This document shows positions 63,418-64,000 of a DNA stretch of 64,000 bases, in pieces. The stretch covers positions 4,283,501 through 4,347,500 of the forward strand of contig NC_009937.1 in assembly GCF_000010525.1 (NCBI RefSeq), read 5' to 3'. A program made the translations under genes and the position numbers. The notes beneath the pieces were generated by a model. It had not been told where the DNA came from. It saw nothing but the letters and a program-made list of their open reading frames with translations, and did no database searches. This DNA is from Azorhizobium caulinodans ORS 571 (GTDB lineage Bacteria > Pseudomonadota > Alphaproteobacteria > Rhizobiales > Xanthobacteraceae). Numbering within the stretch: the first letter of the stretch is position 1; each line of letters starts with the position of its first letter.

Positions 63418-63728
63418 GAAATAGGCCGACGCCTTGCGCAGAATCTCGTTGGCCTGGCGCAACTTGCGGCCTCCCGCTCCAGCGCCTTCATCTTCTCGGC
63501 CACGTCGCTGGCACGCCCGCTCGCCAACCCGCGTCGACATCGCCTTCTTGACCCACTCGTTGGGGGTCTAGGCCGTCCACCCGATCTTCTCGGCCATCGA
63601 CACCATCGCCCCCCCCCCCCCCCAACGAGAGGGAAGATCCCTCTCGTGGCCCAGCACCATCCGCACCGCGCTCTCGCGCACCTCAGGCGAATATCTGTTC
63701 GTCGCCGCGCGCTCATAACGGCCCCCAT
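63418..63728 (-). pseudogene. IS3-family OrfA remnant, interrupted by a G run and a stop
   Basis: Minus-strand translation gives RYSPEVRESAVRMVLGHERD, PSRW, a run of glycine codons, then MVSMAEKIGWTA and, after a further frame change, EKMKALEREAAS and GRKLRQANEILRKASAYFA, ending at TAG. This is the HTH and leucine-zipper region of IS3 OrfA, usually RW-AAIVSIAEKIG. The G run at about 63608-63623 sits where A-A would be. Several frameshifts make it a pseudogene. Confidence 0.78.
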
Positions 63729-63787
63729 CTCTCTGGAGTTGGAGCCTCCGGCAAACCCGCGGATGTTCTTGAGCGGAGTCGTTATCG

Positions 63788-63802
63788 ATCTCGTGCAGAG
63801 AT
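63788..63802 (+). promoter_or_regulatory. candidate NodD/LysR-type operator (ATC-N9-GAT)
   Basis: ATCTCGTGCAGAGAT is a perfect ATC-N9-GAT motif with five-base inverted arms (ATCTC/GAGAT). It lies 115 bases before the nodD start. ATC-N9-GAT is the core described for the nod box of A. caulinodans and for LysR-type promoters. A full 47-bp nod box is not evident, so autoregulation is only suggested. Confidence 0.45.
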
Positions 63803-63916
63803 ACCATGCGCTGTGCGCCTACAGCGAAGCAAGATGTGACGCTGGACAATCTTTCGTAGCTACGGCAAAATTCACCGTGGGACGACACTGCGGATGCTGG
63901 GTAGATGGAGAGTTAG

Positions 63917-64000
63917 TTGCGATTTAAGGGACTTGATCTGAATCTGCTTGTCGCACTGAATGCTCTGCTTAGCGAGCACAGCGTGACATCTGCAGCGAAG
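63917..64000 (+). CDS. nodD: nodulation regulator NodD, N-terminal part (cut by window edge)
   Basis: The first 28 codons read RFKGLDLNLLVALNALLSEH then SVTSAAK, which matches the start of rhizobial NodD (RFKGLDLNLLVALDALMTERN). NodD is a LysR-type regulator that activates nod genes with plant flavonoids. The start is TTG: an in-frame TAG lies directly before it at 63914-63916, no ATG is available, and GGAG is six bases upstream. The remaining coding sequence lies beyond the window. Confidence 0.9.
   Translation, partial: MRFKGLDLNLLVALNALLSEHSVTSAAK

Noticed and set aside
62636-64000. Integrase or excisionase gene next to the tRNA
   Set aside because: Both strands were read; only IS remnants and nodD are recognisable.
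1-64000. CRISPR array, rRNA operon, phage genes, replication origin
   Set aside because: No regularly spaced repeats, no rRNA sequence, no phage structural genes and no origin-type repeats were seen.

Overview
The window is GC-rich alphaproteobacterial DNA of the Hyphomicrobiales (Xanthobacteraceae type), most likely Azorhizobium caulinodans or a very close relative. Three things point there. A locus of RebB-type R-body genes lies at 54.1-58.3 kb. A tRNA-Gly(GCC) gene at 62.56 kb is followed by an abrupt drop in GC and by broken insertion sequences. The first 28 codons of nodD lie at the right edge. In A. caulinodans the symbiosis island is known to be integrated at a tRNA-Gly gene, and R-body genes have been studied there. 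The species call is inference from gene content; no alignment was run.

Layout. 0-10 kb: asd (cut by the window edge), a small exported protein, sulfate permease genes cysTW without cysA or a binding protein, a DUF429 protein, a malyl-CoA lyase-like enzyme and mesaconyl-CoA hydratase (ethylmalonyl-CoA pathway), a CDF-like membrane protein, and an oxalate/formate antiporter. 10-17 kb: a secreted esterase, an OmpW porin behind a perfectly spaced FNR/FixK-type box, the sdhCDAB operon, and an Ala/Lys/Pro-rich histone H1-like protein. 17-25.6 kb: a degenerate low-molecular-weight phosphatase, a sugar-acid catabolic group (denD, an SDR, a GNAT, an IlvD/Edd dehydratase), then a PKHD hydroxylase with a TonB-dependent siderophore receptor. 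25.9-31.9 kb: bioMNY, a CHAD protein, and cydAB of the cyanide-insensitive type with a TTG-started micro-subunit gene.

31.9-41 kb: hydrolase, YbbAP-like ABC exporter, TesA-like esterase, a stand-alone double-PAS protein, a beta-barrel protein and an ABC-F ATPase. 40.5-53.8 kb: one coherent accessory cluster. Two AhpD/CMD-fold proteins are divergent from a tightly packed operon of LysR, flavin monooxygenase, alpha/beta hydrolase, peptide-type ABC transporter (two permeases, two ATPases, binding protein), an M24 enzyme that has lost its metal ligands, and a biotin/S-oxide reductase. It looks like an uptake-and-degradation route for an unknown oxidised or amide-linked compound.

53.8-59.1 kb: the R-body locus. 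Four RebB-family proteins of two alternating types, two unknown small proteins, a 597-residue protein and a CRP/FNR-type regulator lie on one strand behind an AT-rich leader. The 597-residue protein carries an HAE motif and a PCxxC motif arranged like a zinc deaminase. I regard this as the most interesting observation: a candidate deaminase effector encoded with the R-body that might carry it.

59.1-64 kb: trans-aconitate methyltransferase, ettA and a cupin protein close the chromosomal part. Then come the tRNA-Gly attachment site, a mosaic of IS3 and IS30 remnants, each interrupted by a run of G on its coding strand, a candidate NodD-type operator, and nodD starting at TTG.
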